Of a stretch of DNA of 64,000 bases, positions 36,782-47,500 are shown one piece after another (the first letter of the stretch is position 1; each line of letters opens with the position of its first letter). A program made the translations under genes and the position numbers. The DNA is from DAOSCP01 sp035379625 (GTDB lineage: Bacteria; Bacteroidota; Ignavibacteria; Ignavibacteriales; DAOSCP01). The DNA lies in assembly GCA_035379625.1 (NCBI GenBank), contig DAOSVM010000009.1:18252-82251 (forward strand), read 5' to 3'. The notes under the pieces are model-generated. The model was not told the DNA's origin. It saw only the letters and a program-made list of their open reading frames with translations, and made no database searches.

Positions 36782-37128
36782 TTTATCACCTATTATTTGA
36801 TATTTTATTAAATATTTATAATTTTTTCCCGTTCAATTATATTGACTAACTTTGATGAATTTTTTCCAAAGTTTTTAATAAATAATTTATGATTAAAATT
36901 AATAAGGTGGGTAAAAATGTTAAAATAATGAGTATTATAAATCGTTTCAAGTATCAAAATTAATATTTCAATTTTATTATTTGAAGAAATAATAATATAC
37001 ACTATAAATTTAATTGAGATAAGTAATCATAGAAAAAATTTAAGCAACATTTAGTTATTTAGCTAAATGTAAAAATATTAAAATAAATTGGTAAAATTTA
37101 TTGAAATGTATTGTGGAAAAAATTTTGT
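36782..37128. other. A+T-rich intergenic region, no gene seen
   Basis: The 347 bases between the small acidic gene and repeat copy D hold the presumed promoter of the former. A 64-codon minus frame here (36808-37002) is low-complexity, rich in Ile and Asn, without ribosome site, and I do not accept it. No hairpin or repeat was found. Confidence 0.55.
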
Positions 37129-37189
37129 GGGCGTTAGCCCGCCCGTGCGCCGATTGGCGCACGGGCTTATGCCTACACCGTCTGAGCTA
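37129..37189 (+). repeat. Dispersed hairpin repeat, copy D
   Basis: Hairpin GGGC-GTTA-GCCC, then hairpin GCCCGTGCGCC-GATT-GGCGCACGGGC (11-base stem), then core TTATGCCTACACCGTCTGAGCTA. It is 60 bases upstream of the methyltransferase gene. In place of the TTTTTGCAA inverted repeat it has the short GGGC hairpin. Confidence 0.85.
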
Positions 37190-37249
37190 ATGAAAAAATT
37201 TTTATTTCTAAAAAAAATAATTTATAATTAAATTAAAAAAAGGTAATAT

Positions 37250-37990
37250 ATGGAAAAAGAATATAAGTATTTTAAAGAGGAGCTTGATAAAGATAAAATA
37301 ATAGCATCTATGAAAAAATATTTAAATGAAAAGCAGGAATTAGATAAATTTTTTGAGAAATTAGTTTCCCCTTATATTGAAAATAAAAGTTTAAATGTTT
37401 TAGATGCTTGTTGTGGGATAGGGCATTTAATATATCATATGAATAAATTAAGTCCTGCTTCAAAATTTTTAGGTGTTGATTTTACGGATTATTTGATTGA
37501 AGAAGGGAGAAAAATTTTTTGTGGGTTTGATAATGTTTTGTTTGAAAATATGAGTATTTATGATTTACCTGAGAAATACAATAAATATTTTGATTTAACG
37601 GTTAATTGGAAGACAATTTCTTGGTTGCCATATTACGAAGAAATTATTAGAAAGTTAATGCAAGTTACTAAAAAGCATATTTTTATAAGCAGTTTGTTTT
37701 ATGATGGATATATTGATTTTGAAATAAAAGTGCGAGAATTTGTAAAAGAATCTGCAAAAGATGGTTTCAATGCTTATTACAATGTGTATAGTTATCCAAA
37801 GTTTAAGGATTTTTGTTTAAATAATGGTGCAAAAAATGTTGAAGCTTTTGATTTTGAAATTAATATTGATTTGGAACAAAAAGATAAAGATTTGATGGGT
37901 ACTTATACTTTAAAATTAGAAAATGGTAAGAGAATACAGATTAGTGGCGCTGTATTGATGAATTGGAAAGTTTTACGGATTGATTTGTGA
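37250..37990 (+). CDS. SAM-dependent methyltransferase (class I)
   Basis: 246 residues. Motif I is VLDACCGIGHLIYHM (near 50-64), with the acidic end of strand 2 at LGVDFTDYL (near 76) and motif II region DLTVNWKTISWLPYYEE (near 111-127). The C-terminal half has no recognised substrate domain, so the target (small molecule, protein or nucleic acid) stays unknown. AAGGTAATAT precedes the ATG. It stands alone between repeat copy D and a convergent yceI-like gene. Confidence 0.8.
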   Translation: MEKEYKYFKEELDKDKIIASMKKYLNEKQELDKFFEKLVSPYIENKSLNVLDACCGIGHLIYHMNKLSPASKFLGVDFTDYLIEEGRKIFCGFDNVLFENMSIYDLPEKYNKYFDLTVNWKTISWLPYYEEIIRKLMQVTKKHIFISSLFYDGYIDFEIKVREFVKESAKDGFNAYYNVYSYPKFKDFCLNNGAKNVEAFDFEINIDLEQKDKDLMGTYTLKLENGKRIQISGAVLMNWKVLRIDL

Positions 37991-38000
37991 TAAAAAAAGA

Positions 38001-38033
38001 AAAGCGTCTCCTAACAAGAGGGATGACGCTTTC
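38001..38033. terminator. Bidirectional terminator candidate
   Basis: AAAGCGTC ... GACGCTTT inverted repeat (loop 16 bases) between the convergent methyltransferase and YceI-family genes. T-tracts are short, so strength is uncertain. Confidence 0.55.
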
Positions 38034-38053
38034 TTATTGGGGGTAGTATGGAC

Positions 38054-38626
38054 TTAGTTCTTTACTAATTCTATTGGCATTTCAAAAGTAACAGTGTTTC
38101 CAACAATTGGAGTGGATTTATCTAAAAGTTTGTTCCAACTTATATTAAAATCTTGTCTGTTGATACTTCCGCTAACGTATAAAATAGCTACTAATTTGCC
38201 AGACATTCCAGTTACAACACCTTTTAATGTAACATCTAAAGTAATATTTTTTGTTACGCCTTTCATCGTTAGGTCGCCGTTTAATTTATATTTGCCTTTA
38301 CCAACTTTTTTCCAGCTTTTGGATTCAAATGTTATTGTTGGGTATTTTTCTACTTCAAAAAAATCTGCAGAGCGCAAGTGTTCATCTCTTTTTTCGTTGT
38401 CTGTGTTGATAGATTTTGCTTGAATTGTAGCTTTAACTTTTACATCTGTTAATTTATCATCTGATGTTGTAATTGTTGCTTCATAATCTGTAAAACTTCC
38501 TTTAACTTCCGAAAAAACCATGTGGTTTACAGAAAATCCTATACGTGAGTGAGCTTTATCAATTGACCAATTAGATTGTGCATTTAGTAAAAAAGTTATA
38601 GATATTAATGCTAATAATTTTTTCAT
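38054..38626 (-). CDS. YceI family periplasmic protein
   Basis: 190 residues from the ATG at 38626, which has AAAGGAG upstream and opens a signal peptide (MKKLLALISITFLLNAQ); an upstream ATG at 38656 only adds polar residues. The mature part shows the YceI lipocalin-like pattern: WSIDKAHSRIGFSVNHMVFSEVKGSF, EKRDEHLRSADFFEVEKYPTITFES and LTMKGVTKNITLDV, then NRQDFNISWN. Family members bind isoprenoids or other amphiphiles, and some are induced by base or osmotic stress. No operon partners. Confidence 0.9.
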   Translation of the reverse strand: MKKLLALISITFLLNAQSNWSIDKAHSRIGFSVNHMVFSEVKGSFTDYEATITTSDDKLTDVKVKATIQAKSINTDNEKRDEHLRSADFFEVEKYPTITFESKSWKKVGKGKYKLNGDLTMKGVTKNITLDVTLKGVVTGMSGKLVAILYVSGSINRQDFNISWNKLLDKSTPIVGNTVTFEMPIELVKN

Positions 38627-38748
38627 ATTATTTTCTCCTTTGTTTATAATAGACAAACAATTTTAAATTAAAATTAGTTTCAATTTGTTGTAACTTTTTT
38701 AATATAAATTTTGTCAATAATATTAAAGTTATTCAAAGAGGGAAAAAG

Positions 38749-40035
38749 ATGAGTTTGAAATCTTTATCAATTGTTATTTGGGTTATTGTTCTGAATTTCA
38801 TATTATCTGCGCAGCAAAAATTAACTTTGCAAGATGCTATTGAATATGGGGTAAAGAATAACCTTAAACTGTCGATGACGCAAAGTCAAAAGGATATTTA
38901 TGAACAAAATATAAAACAAAGTTATGGTAATTTGATGCCAGATTTTAAGGCAAATGCAGGTTATTCTTATGCGACTACAAAAAATGTTTTTGGTAAAAAT
39001 AGTGGATCTAATTATTCTGCGGGGTTGAGTTCAAATGTTATTTTGTTTGATGGATTAAGTAATTTGTATTCTATTGATAGAAATAAATTAGATTATGAGA
39101 TTTTTCAAAATCAATTGGAAAGATTGAAACAACAAATTGCTTTTAATGTTAGTGAACTTTTTTATAATACTTTATCACAATATTATTTGATGAAGGTTGA
39201 GGAGGAATCTATAAAATGGAATGAAAAAAATTTAGAATATATAAAAGAGAAATACAATTTAGGTGCTGCTAATAGGGCTGATTTATATAATCAGGAATTG
39301 AAATTAGGGTTAGCAAAATCGAGATATATAAGTGCAAAAAATGCATATCAAGCTTTAAGAGATCAATTGGTGAATTTGATAGGATTAGATATTTTAGAAG
39401 ATTATGAATTAGTTTCTCCACAAGTGGAATTAGATACTCTAACCGTAAATAAAGAAATTCAAAAATATGAAAACATTAATAATTTGATTAACGAAGCTTT
39501 TGCTAATAGAAAAGATTATAAAAATAATATTTTGATGCAAAAGTTGAATGATATGGATTATAAAATTGCAGTAGGGAATTATTATCCAATTTTATCAGCA
39601 GGCTGGAATTTTAATTTCAGTTCTGATAAATTTTCTAATTTTGGCAAATATTACAATAATACATTTTCTTTGAATTTGTCAATTCCAATTTTTAATAGGT
39701 TTTATACTGATACAAGGGTAGAACAATATAAAGTTAATTCTGTTATAAAAGAGATTGAAAAATTGGATGCAGAAAGAACTATTAAAGTGGATATTAAAAA
39801 GAATTTGTTGGATTTGAAAAATGCATCAGAAAATTATATTGTCAGTATGAAGAACGTACAATTTGCAACCGAAAATAAAAGAATTGTAGAGGAAAGATAT
39901 AAATTAGGTGCAGAAACTTTGATGAACGTTCTTTTGGCAGAAACTGATTTTGTAAATGCACAAACACAAAAGATAACAGCAGTTTTTGAATTTTATAAAA
40001 ACTTAGAAAAAATTAAATACTTAACAGGAAAATAA
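38749..40035 (+). CDS. TolC family outer membrane efflux protein
   Basis: 428 residues with a signal peptide ending near SAQ (residues 22-24) and two outer-membrane-efflux repeats, each a long helix pair (e.g. LGAANRADLYNQELKLGLAKSRY cut here to its start LGAANRADLYNQ near 171 and LGAETLMNVLLAETDF near 387). The paired LGA motifs mark the alpha-barrel hairpins. As the first gene of a five-gene set (38749-44481) it should be the exit duct for a MacAB-like pump. AGAGGGAAAAAG precedes the ATG. Confidence 0.9.
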   Translation: MSLKSLSIVIWVIVLNFILSAQQKLTLQDAIEYGVKNNLKLSMTQSQKDIYEQNIKQSYGNLMPDFKANAGYSYATTKNVFGKNSGSNYSAGLSSNVILFDGLSNLYSIDRNKLDYEIFQNQLERLKQQIAFNVSELFYNTLSQYYLMKVEEESIKWNEKNLEYIKEKYNLGAANRADLYNQELKLGLAKSRYISAKNAYQALRDQLVNLIGLDILEDYELVSPQVELDTLTVNKEIQKYENINNLINEAFANRKDYKNNILMQKLNDMDYKIAVGNYYPILSAGWNFNFSSDKFSNFGKYYNNTFSLNLSIPIFNRFYTDTRVEQYKVNSVIKEIEKLDAERTIKVDIKKNLLDLKNASENYIVSMKNVQFATENKRIVEERYKLGAETLMNVLLAETDFVNAQTQKITAVFEFYKNLEKIKYLTGK

Positions 40036-40049
40036 AAATTGGAGCATAT

Positions 40050-41285
40050 ATGGCACTTTCAAGTAAAAAGAAAAAAATTTTTATAGGTGTTGTGGTTGGA
40101 TTAGTTGTAATTTTAGCACTTGTTTTAATTTTTGGTTCGAATAAAGAAAAAATTATTGAAGTACAAACTGAAAAGGTAGCTAGAAGAAATATTACGCAAG
40201 TAGTAGTAGGAACTGGAACAATTGATGCAATAAATAAGGTTGTAATCACTCCAGAGGTTACTGGCGAAATCGTTGATTTACCAGTTAAAGAAGGTCAAAA
40301 AGTTAAAAAAGGACAATTGTTAATAAAAATTAAATCTGATCAATATCAAGCAGCATTGGATAGGTTGATAGCGTCATTGCAAGCAAGTAAAAGTTCATTG
40401 AATTCAATGAAAGCTATGCTTGAAAAAGCAACTCAAGATTACAACAGGATAGTTGAATTACATAAAAAAGGGCTTGTAAGTGATGCGGATTTAGAAGTTG
40501 CAAAATCTACATATTTATCAAGAATGGGGGAATATGAATCTCAGAAAGCAATGGTTCATCAAGCAGAGGCGGCAATTAAGGAACAAAAAGAAATTATTGC
40601 AAAAACAGCTATTTATTCACCAATAGATGGAACTGTTACAGGATTGAAAGTTAAATTGGGAGAAAGAGTTTTAGGAAGTAATTTTACACAAGGAACGCAA
40701 CTTATGACAATTGCAGATTTGAATGCTATGGAAGCAGTTATCGATATAAATGAAAATGATGTAGTTAATGTTAAAATAGGTGATAAAGCTATAATTGAAG
40801 TTGATGCGTTTAAGGGGAAGAAATTTTATGGTAGGGTTTATGAAATTGCAAATTCTCCAAAAACAAGTGGAATGGGAACACAAGAACAGGTTGTGAATTT
40901 TCCTGTTAAAATTAGAATTGATGGTGGGGAAAATGGATTGAAACCGGGAATGTCTTGTAATGCGGATATTGAAACAGATTACAGATATAATGTTTTAAGT
41001 ATTCCATTACAAAGTGTAACAGCAAGATCTAATAAAAAAGAAGATGATGAAAATAGTAAAAATAATAATAAAAAAACAGATATTGAAGAAATTGTATTTG
41101 CATTTGATAACGGTCTTGCAAAAGTTAAAAAGGTACAAACAGGAATAAGTGATCAGAATTATATAGAGATTATAAGTGGATTGAAAGAAGATGAAGAAAT
41201 CATTACTGGACCATATAAAGCAATATCAACAGAATTAGAAGATAATTTGAAAGTTGTAAAAATGTTAACTAATAAAAAGAAATAG
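40050..41285 (+). CDS. Periplasmic adaptor (membrane fusion protein, MacA-like)
   Basis: 411 residues. N-terminal anchor (about 9-30, IFIGVVVGLVVILALVLIFG), a lipoyl half motif VKEGQKVKKGQLLIKI (near 80-95), an alpha-hairpin (about 105-185), the second lipoyl half and IYSPIDGTVTGLKVKLGERV (near 189), then beta-barrel and membrane-proximal domains; a charged, Asn-rich insertion KKEDDENSKNNNKK lies near 330. Such adaptors link an ABC permease to TolC. The gene follows the TolC-like gene by 14 bases and precedes the ATPase by 12. Confidence 0.92.
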   Translation: MALSSKKKKIFIGVVVGLVVILALVLIFGSNKEKIIEVQTEKVARRNITQVVVGTGTIDAINKVVITPEVTGEIVDLPVKEGQKVKKGQLLIKIKSDQYQAALDRLIASLQASKSSLNSMKAMLEKATQDYNRIVELHKKGLVSDADLEVAKSTYLSRMGEYESQKAMVHQAEAAIKEQKEIIAKTAIYSPIDGTVTGLKVKLGERVLGSNFTQGTQLMTIADLNAMEAVIDINENDVVNVKIGDKAIIEVDAFKGKKFYGRVYEIANSPKTSGMGTQEQVVNFPVKIRIDGGENGLKPGMSCNADIETDYRYNVLSIPLQSVTARSNKKEDDENSKNNNKKTDIEEIVFAFDNGLAKVKKVQTGISDQNYIEIISGLKEDEEIITGPYKAISTELEDNLKVVKMLTNKKK

Positions 41286-41297
41286 CAGAGAAAAGCG

Positions 41298-42002
41298 ATG
41301 AAATTATTAGAAGTAATAGATCTTCATAAAATATACAAAATGGGGTTGGAAGAAGTTAGAGCCTTGGATGGCGTATCGCTAGAAATTGAAAAGAATGAAT
41401 ATGTAGCGATAATGGGGCCGTCGGGATCTGGAAAAACAACTTTGATGAATATGATTGGATGTTTGGATACTCCAACTTCAGGAAGATACATTTTGAATAG
41501 CACTGATGTTAGTTTAATGAGTGATAATGAGCTTGCAAAGATTAGAAATAAAGAGATTGGTTTTGTATTTCAAACTTTTAATCTTCTACCACGTTCTCAC
41601 GCACTGCATAATGTTGAATTGCCTTTAATTTATGCTGGAGTTTCCAAAGAAGAAAGAATTGAAAGGGCTAAAGAAGCTTTAATCGCCGTGGGATTGGGAG
41701 ATAGAATGTATCACAAACCAAATGAGTTATCTGGTGGTCAAAGACAGAGAGTTGCCATTGCAAGAGCTTTGGTAAATAATCCCTCCATAATTTTAGCAGA
41801 TGAGCCAACTGGTAATTTGGATTCTCGTTCTGGTGAGGAAATTATGTCTATTTTTTATCGTTTACAACAAGCTGGAAATACAATAATTTTGGTTACTCAC
41901 GAGGAAGATATAGCTCGTCACGCTGAAAGGGTGATAAAAATTAGAGATGGTAAAATAGAAAAAATCGAAAAAGACTATCAAAGAATAATACCAAAAATAT
42001 AA
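41298..42002 (+). CDS. ABC transporter ATPase (MacB/LolD type)
   Basis: 234 residues with all ABC motifs: Walker A GPSGSGKTT (40-48), Q-loop FQTFNLLPR (near 95), signature LSGGQRQR (near 143), Walker B ILADEPTGNLD (near 163) and H-loop VTHEED (near 199). The LNSTDVSLMSDNELAKIRNKEIGFVFQTFNL region is typical of the MacB/LolD/FtsE branch. It powers the two FtsX-like permeases that follow rather than being fused to one, unlike E. coli MacB. Confidence 0.94.
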   Translation: MKLLEVIDLHKIYKMGLEEVRALDGVSLEIEKNEYVAIMGPSGSGKTTLMNMIGCLDTPTSGRYILNSTDVSLMSDNELAKIRNKEIGFVFQTFNLLPRSHALHNVELPLIYAGVSKEERIERAKEALIAVGLGDRMYHKPNELSGGQRQRVAIARALVNNPSIILADEPTGNLDSRSGEEIMSIFYRLQQAGNTIILVTHEEDIARHAERVIKIRDGKIEKIEKDYQRIIPKI

Positions 42003-42010
42003 GTTATTTT

Positions 42011-43243
42011 ATGAGCAATTTAAAATTTGAAATAAAAGAAAGTATTATAATTGCATTACAAGCAATTATATCTAATAAAATCAGATCATTTTTAGCAACT
42101 TTAGGTATTATAATAGGTGTTGCGTCAGTTATCACGATGACTACAGCTATTCGTGGAATTGACAAATCTTTTAAAGAAGGTATTAGTTCTTTAGGCGCAG
42201 ATAATATGTACATTGATAAGTTTGCCTGGTTTACGAATGAAGATTTTTTTAAGATAAGAAATAGACCAGATATTACGTTAGAGCAAGTATATCAGTATAA
42301 AGAATTAGCAAAAAAACCTGTAGCTGTGTCGCCGGAATCTCGTGTTTTTACAACTGTAGAGTATGGAAGTAACAATGTACAAGTTTTTCTTACCGGTGGT
42401 GACCAAGATTATTTAAAAACAACAAATTTTACTTTTGCAAGTGGAAGGTTTTACAATGATGTAGAAGCTATTGCCGGCCGACAAGTTGTAGTTTTAGGTT
42501 CTGAAATTGCAGAAAATTTGTTTAATAAAATAAATCCTATTGGTAAGGAAGTTAAGATTAACGGTATAAAATTTAAAGTAGTTGGAGTTTTAGCAAAGCA
42601 AGGGAGTTTTATATTAGGGCCTTTTAATCCGGATAAAGTTGTTTATACGCCGATTAAGAATATTTTTAAGTATTTTAGTAATAGAAGATACAGAACAATA
42701 ACAATTGTTGTTAGAGCAAAAAATTCTGATGCTATTCAAGAAACACAAGATGAAGCCATAGCTGTGATGAGAAGAATAAGAGGATTAAAATATAACGAAG
42801 ATGATAATTTTACTGTTAATTTGCAAGAAGGTTTACAAGAACAATATAATAAAACTGTTGGGATTATTCAAATAGCAGGAGTAATTGTTACAGGTTTATC
42901 ACTTTTTGTTGGAGCTATTGGAATAATGAATATAATGTTTGTTAGTGTAAAAGAAAGAACAAAGGAAATCGGTATACGCAAAGCTTTAGGTGCGAATAGA
43001 AAAATGATAATGCGACAATTTCTTATAGAATCTGCATTTATTTGCATCTTTGGAGGGTTAGTTGGTTTAGTTATTGCAATAATTTTAAGTTTAGTAATTA
43101 ATCAATTTTTGCCAACTTCCATAGATATTAGTTCATTCTTTGTTGCTATAATAATTTCGTTAATTACGGGTGTGGTTTCTGGATTAGCCCCGGCTTATCA
43201 AGCTGCTAAATTAGATCCTGTTGAATCATTACGATATGAATAA
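42011..43243 (+). CDS. MacB-like ABC permease, first copy
   Basis: 410 residues: N-terminal membrane helix (IRSFLATLGIIIGVASVITM near 24-43), a large periplasmic MacB_PCD domain (about 50-275), then an FtsX domain with three membrane helices near 285-310, 330-360 and 370-395. NIMFVSVKERTKEIGIRKALGAN (near 304-326) is the coupling helix region. It ends PVESLRYE, a typical terminus. Together with the next gene it could form a heterodimer; MacB-like exporters pull substrates from the periplasm by mechanotransmission. Confidence 0.92.
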   Translation: MSNLKFEIKESIIIALQAIISNKIRSFLATLGIIIGVASVITMTTAIRGIDKSFKEGISSLGADNMYIDKFAWFTNEDFFKIRNRPDITLEQVYQYKELAKKPVAVSPESRVFTTVEYGSNNVQVFLTGGDQDYLKTTNFTFASGRFYNDVEAIAGRQVVVLGSEIAENLFNKINPIGKEVKINGIKFKVVGVLAKQGSFILGPFNPDKVVYTPIKNIFKYFSNRRYRTITIVVRAKNSDAIQETQDEAIAVMRRIRGLKYNEDDNFTVNLQEGLQEQYNKTVGIIQIAGVIVTGLSLFVGAIGIMNIMFVSVKERTKEIGIRKALGANRKMIMRQFLIESAFICIFGGLVGLVIAIILSLVINQFLPTSIDISSFFVAIIISLITGVVSGLAPAYQAAKLDPVESLRYE

Positions 43244-43254
43244 GAGGTAATATT

Positions 43255-44481
43255 ATGTTTTGGGAAATAATCAAAATGGCTTATATAGCTATTGTAACAA
43301 ATAAATTAAGATCATTTCTTACGATTTTGGGTATAATTGTTGGAATATTTTTGATAATATCAACAAGTACTGTTGTTGCTATGTTGCAAAATGGAATTGA
43401 GGAAGGAGTATCACAATTAGGGAAAAATACATTCCAAATACAAAAATATCCTGCAGTGCAAACAGGAGGACCGGGTTCAAGGGCAAAGTATAGGAATCGT
43501 GAAAATATTACAATCAAACAGTACGAAAGATTAAAAGAATTATTAACAGAAGCTAAATTTGTTGGTGCTGAATTATGGACATTTGGTAAGGTGGTTAAAT
43601 TTAGGGATAAGGAAACAAATCCTAATATTCAATTAGCTGGTGTTACGCCAGAGGCTTTTCCTAATAATAAATGGGATGTATCACAAGGGAGAGTTTTTAC
43701 AGAAAATGATATAAAAAGTCGTTATTATTATTGTATTATCGGACAAGATGTTGTAAGCAAATTATTCGGAAGTATAAATCCTATTGGGCAATTTATAAAA
43801 GTCGATAAAGGTAAATTTCAAGTTATTGGTGTTTTTGAAAAACAGGGACAAGTATTTGGGCAATCAAAAGATAATTTTATGGTCATACCAATTTCCACAT
43901 ACCAAACACTTTTTGCTAATGATGAGCAAAGTGTTAATATAACAGTTATGACAGAAAAGGATAATTACCAAAAGGTTATTGATCAGGCTATAGGATATAT
44001 GAGACTTATACGAAAAGTGCAACCAGGCGAAGAAAATGATTTTGATATTTTTAGTAACGAGTCTGTTTTAGAACAAGTAAATAATATTACAAAATATGTT
44101 AAAATTGGGGCAATTGCAATTTCTTTTATTTCCTTATTAGCAGCTGGTGTTGGTATTATGAACATTATGTTGGTAGCTGTTACCGAAAGAACAAAGGAAA
44201 TAGGAATAAGAAAATCTATTGGTGCAACAAAAAATAATATTTTACTTCAATTTATTTCTGAGGCTATAATTTTATCGCTTGTTGGTGGAATTATTGGGAT
44301 ACTTTCAGGTTTTTTTCTTGGTACTTATATTGGATCATTTCTTGGTGTTAGACCAATTGTACCATATGATAGTATTGCTTTAGGAATTACAGTTTGTATC
44401 TTAGTTGGTTTAATTTTTGGTACATATCCAGCATATAAGGCAGCAAACTTGGATCCTATAGAAGCTTTAAGGTATGAATAG
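43255..44481 (+). CDS. MacB-like ABC permease, second copy
   Basis: 408 residues, same layout as the preceding permease: helix at 18-40, periplasmic domain, and FtsX helices; MLVAVTERTKEIGIRKSIGAT (near 302) and terminal PIEALRYE mirror the first copy. The two are clear paralogues but diverge in the periplasmic part. AAGAGGTAATATT precedes the ATG, 11 bases after the first. Two permeases with one ATPase suggest a heterodimeric pump; the substrate is unknown. Confidence 0.92.
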   Translation: MFWEIIKMAYIAIVTNKLRSFLTILGIIVGIFLIISTSTVVAMLQNGIEEGVSQLGKNTFQIQKYPAVQTGGPGSRAKYRNRENITIKQYERLKELLTEAKFVGAELWTFGKVVKFRDKETNPNIQLAGVTPEAFPNNKWDVSQGRVFTENDIKSRYYYCIIGQDVVSKLFGSINPIGQFIKVDKGKFQVIGVFEKQGQVFGQSKDNFMVIPISTYQTLFANDEQSVNITVMTEKDNYQKVIDQAIGYMRLIRKVQPGEENDFDIFSNESVLEQVNNITKYVKIGAIAISFISLLAAGVGIMNIMLVAVTERTKEIGIRKSIGATKNNILLQFISEAIILSLVGGIIGILSGFFLGTYIGSFLGVRPIVPYDSIALGITVCILVGLIFGTYPAYKAANLDPIEALRYE

Positions 44482-44485
44482 TAGC

Positions 44486-44516
44486 TTGTAAATTATTCAG
44501 ATTTTATTTAAATTAG
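44486..44516 (+). promoter_or_regulatory. Candidate promoter of the nuclease-helicase gene
   Basis: TTG at 44486, 20 bases, then TAAATTAG at 44509, 21 bases before the ATG at 44537. 26 of 30 bases match the stretch before leuS (33756-33785), including GATTTTATTTAAATTA, cut here at 16 bases. Confidence 0.4.
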
Positions 44517-44536
44517 TACTTTTAAGATGGGGAAAT

Positions 44537-47500
44537 ATGGAACTCTCCCTTAAGCAGAAAGCAGAAAATTCATACCAAAATCTTTATGATTTAATTTCTA
44601 CTCAATTTTATAATAATGTTGATAAAGTTCTAAAGTATCGTGCTTTTTTAGAAGATTTATTAACTTTTATCATTTCAACATATCCCAATTTTGATAAAAC
44701 AGATTTAAATTCAAAAATTAGTTTTCTTAAGAAAAACAATATTTTAAATAAAGAACATGCTTTTTATGCTCATAATGTTCGGAAAACAGGCAATAAGGCT
44801 GCACATAGGCTTAATTTTGTAATAAGTAACATTGAAGAAAAAGCATGTTTATATTGTCTTTTAAATGTTTTCGAGTATCTTACCAAAGAACCAATCCCAC
44901 AAAATATTTTTGACTATTATAGCCCATATATAGAAGATATTAAATACTATTTGAATAATCTAGAGCTCGAGCTTAAAAAAAGCAGTAAAGATACTTATAG
45001 TTTTTATGGAATTATTGAAGAAATTAATATTCCTAAAAATATTGATGAAGTAAATCATTTTACTATAAAAGTTGATACGGATGATTTTGATTATGTGGAT
45101 GTAAAAATTTGGGATAATGTGAATTATAAAGGTATGGGGAGTAATTTAACGCTACTATCAAAAATATTAAGAGTAGGGGATAAATTATATTTTGATAATT
45201 TATTGAAATATAATGATATACCAAATACATTTTTTACAACTTTTGATACTTTAGTTGTGTTAAATCCCGATTATTTATTAGAAGTTACGGAGTTATCAAA
45301 TTGTAGGATTGATAATGATTTTGCATACAAAAATAGATTAGATAAGTATGAACTTTATTTTGTCGATAATTTTTTTTATACAATTCCTAATTACAATCTT
45401 TTTATAGGAAATGTTGTAAATCAAATATTAGATGACTATATAATAGCGATTAAGACCAGTAATGTTTATAATTTTGATAAAACATTTGATAAAGTATGTA
45501 AAAATAAAGCATTGGATTTAATTTATTTGCTAGGAACAGAAGGCAGGTTTAATACAACAGAAAAAGTAAAATATTATACAGTAGCTAAGGAACATGAAGC
45601 AAATATAATAGGAGTTGTAAATAAATATAAAGATTTTGATATATCCATAGAGCCAACTTTTATTTCCGACAAATACGGTTTACATGGTAGATTAGATCTA
45701 TTGATTAAATATAATGATTTTCAAATGGATATTGTGGAATTGAAATCAGGGAAGAGAAAAAGAGCTATTGAGCCATCTCATGCGGCTCAAACTATTTGCT
45801 ATGATTTGTTAATTAAGTCTGCATTTGAAAAACGTTTTGGTGATAATTATATTTTATATTCGAACGATACTGTAGAAAATGGGAATTTAACGAATGGAAT
45901 TACAGCTGAAAAAGAGGTTATGGCATTGGATAATTTCTCTGAGGGGAAAATTGACAATACCAATTTTGAATTAAAAAAATTAAGAAATGTTAATATTCAG
46001 AAGTTACTTTTAACTCGAAATTTTATTGTACGATATGAGTTGGAATTGTCGCAAGGGAATTTTGATATTTTCAAAGAATTGGAAAAAATTAATAAAGATA
46101 ATAAAATCCCATGGTATTTAAAAAATAAGGTAGATGAAGTACTTAATTTGATAAATTCTTTAAACGGAGTTTCAAAAGATTATTTTTGGGGATTTTTAAG
46201 ATTTATTTATAAGGAGCTTGTGATTGCAAAAATTGGGTGTAATGAATATTCACATTATCATAAAGGTTTTTCTAGTTTATGGAACGATTCTTTGCAAGAG
46301 AAAGAAGATAAACATTTAGCATTAACGAGATTAAAAATTAAAAATATTGATGAAGATTTCAATGTTGTATTTAGCTGGGAACATTTAAAAGATGTTGATT
46401 TTGACGTTGAATTAACACCGTTTCGTGAAGGGGATTATGTAATAATATATCCGATGTATGAAAATTATAAGATTGATCCATTGTCAAATCAATTATTAAA
46501 AGCAGAAGTAAAGGAAATTTCAGATATAAATATAACGGTTAAATTATTTACAAAACTTACTAGTCAACAATTTTTAAGGGATTTTAGTTATTGGTGTATT
46601 GAAAGTTACAATTCTGATATGAATATAAAAGTTATGTTAAAATCTTTATATGCATTTATGAGAGGTGATGATCGAGTTAGGGAGCTAGTATTATGTAAAA
46701 GAAGACCAGAATTTGATAATACAATAAAAATTAAAAATGATCGATTAGATGAATATCAAATTTTAAATGTTGAAAAAGCAGTAAATGCAAAAGATTATTA
46801 TTTAATTCAAGGGCCACCGGGTTCAGGTAAAACTTCTGGAGTTTTGGTAGAGATAGTAAAAAATTTATTAGAGCATGATGAAAAAGATATTTACATTATA
46901 GCTTATACAAATAGGGCAGTAGATGAAATTATTGGAAATTTAATCAAGAATAATATTGAATGTCTTAAAATTGGTGATTTTGATGGTGATAATGGGTGGA
47001 AGTACTTGGTTAATAATCATTCATTAGAAGATGTATACTATAAATTTAAGAAAACAAGAGTTATAGTTTCTACAGTTTTAAAATTACAATTTTATCCACA
47101 TTTATTGAAAGTAAAACAATTTGGGACATTGATAGTTGATGAAGCAACACAAATTTTGGAACCTATGATTGTTGGGCTATTAAGTTATTTCGACAAATGG
47201 ATTTTAATAGGTGATGAAAATCAATTGCCTGCTGTAACAGAACAATCAACAAGTGCTAAATGTAATTTAAAGTCACTAAATGATATAGGTTTATATAGTT
47301 TTGCTGAATCTTTGTTTTTAAGACTTAAAGTTAATGCTATTAATAAAGGTTGGGATGATTGTTATGGTATGTTGCAATATCATTATAGAATGCATGAGAA
47401 GTTAGCGGAATTTGTAAATAACGAATTTTATAATAATAAGTTAATACCAAAAACAAATCGACAAAAAAACAAAATTGTTGCTTACAATTGTGGTGATGTG

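Noticed and set aside
36808..37002. 64-codon minus frame
   Set aside because: Low-complexity Ile/Asn-rich product with no ribosome site in a very A+T-rich spacer.
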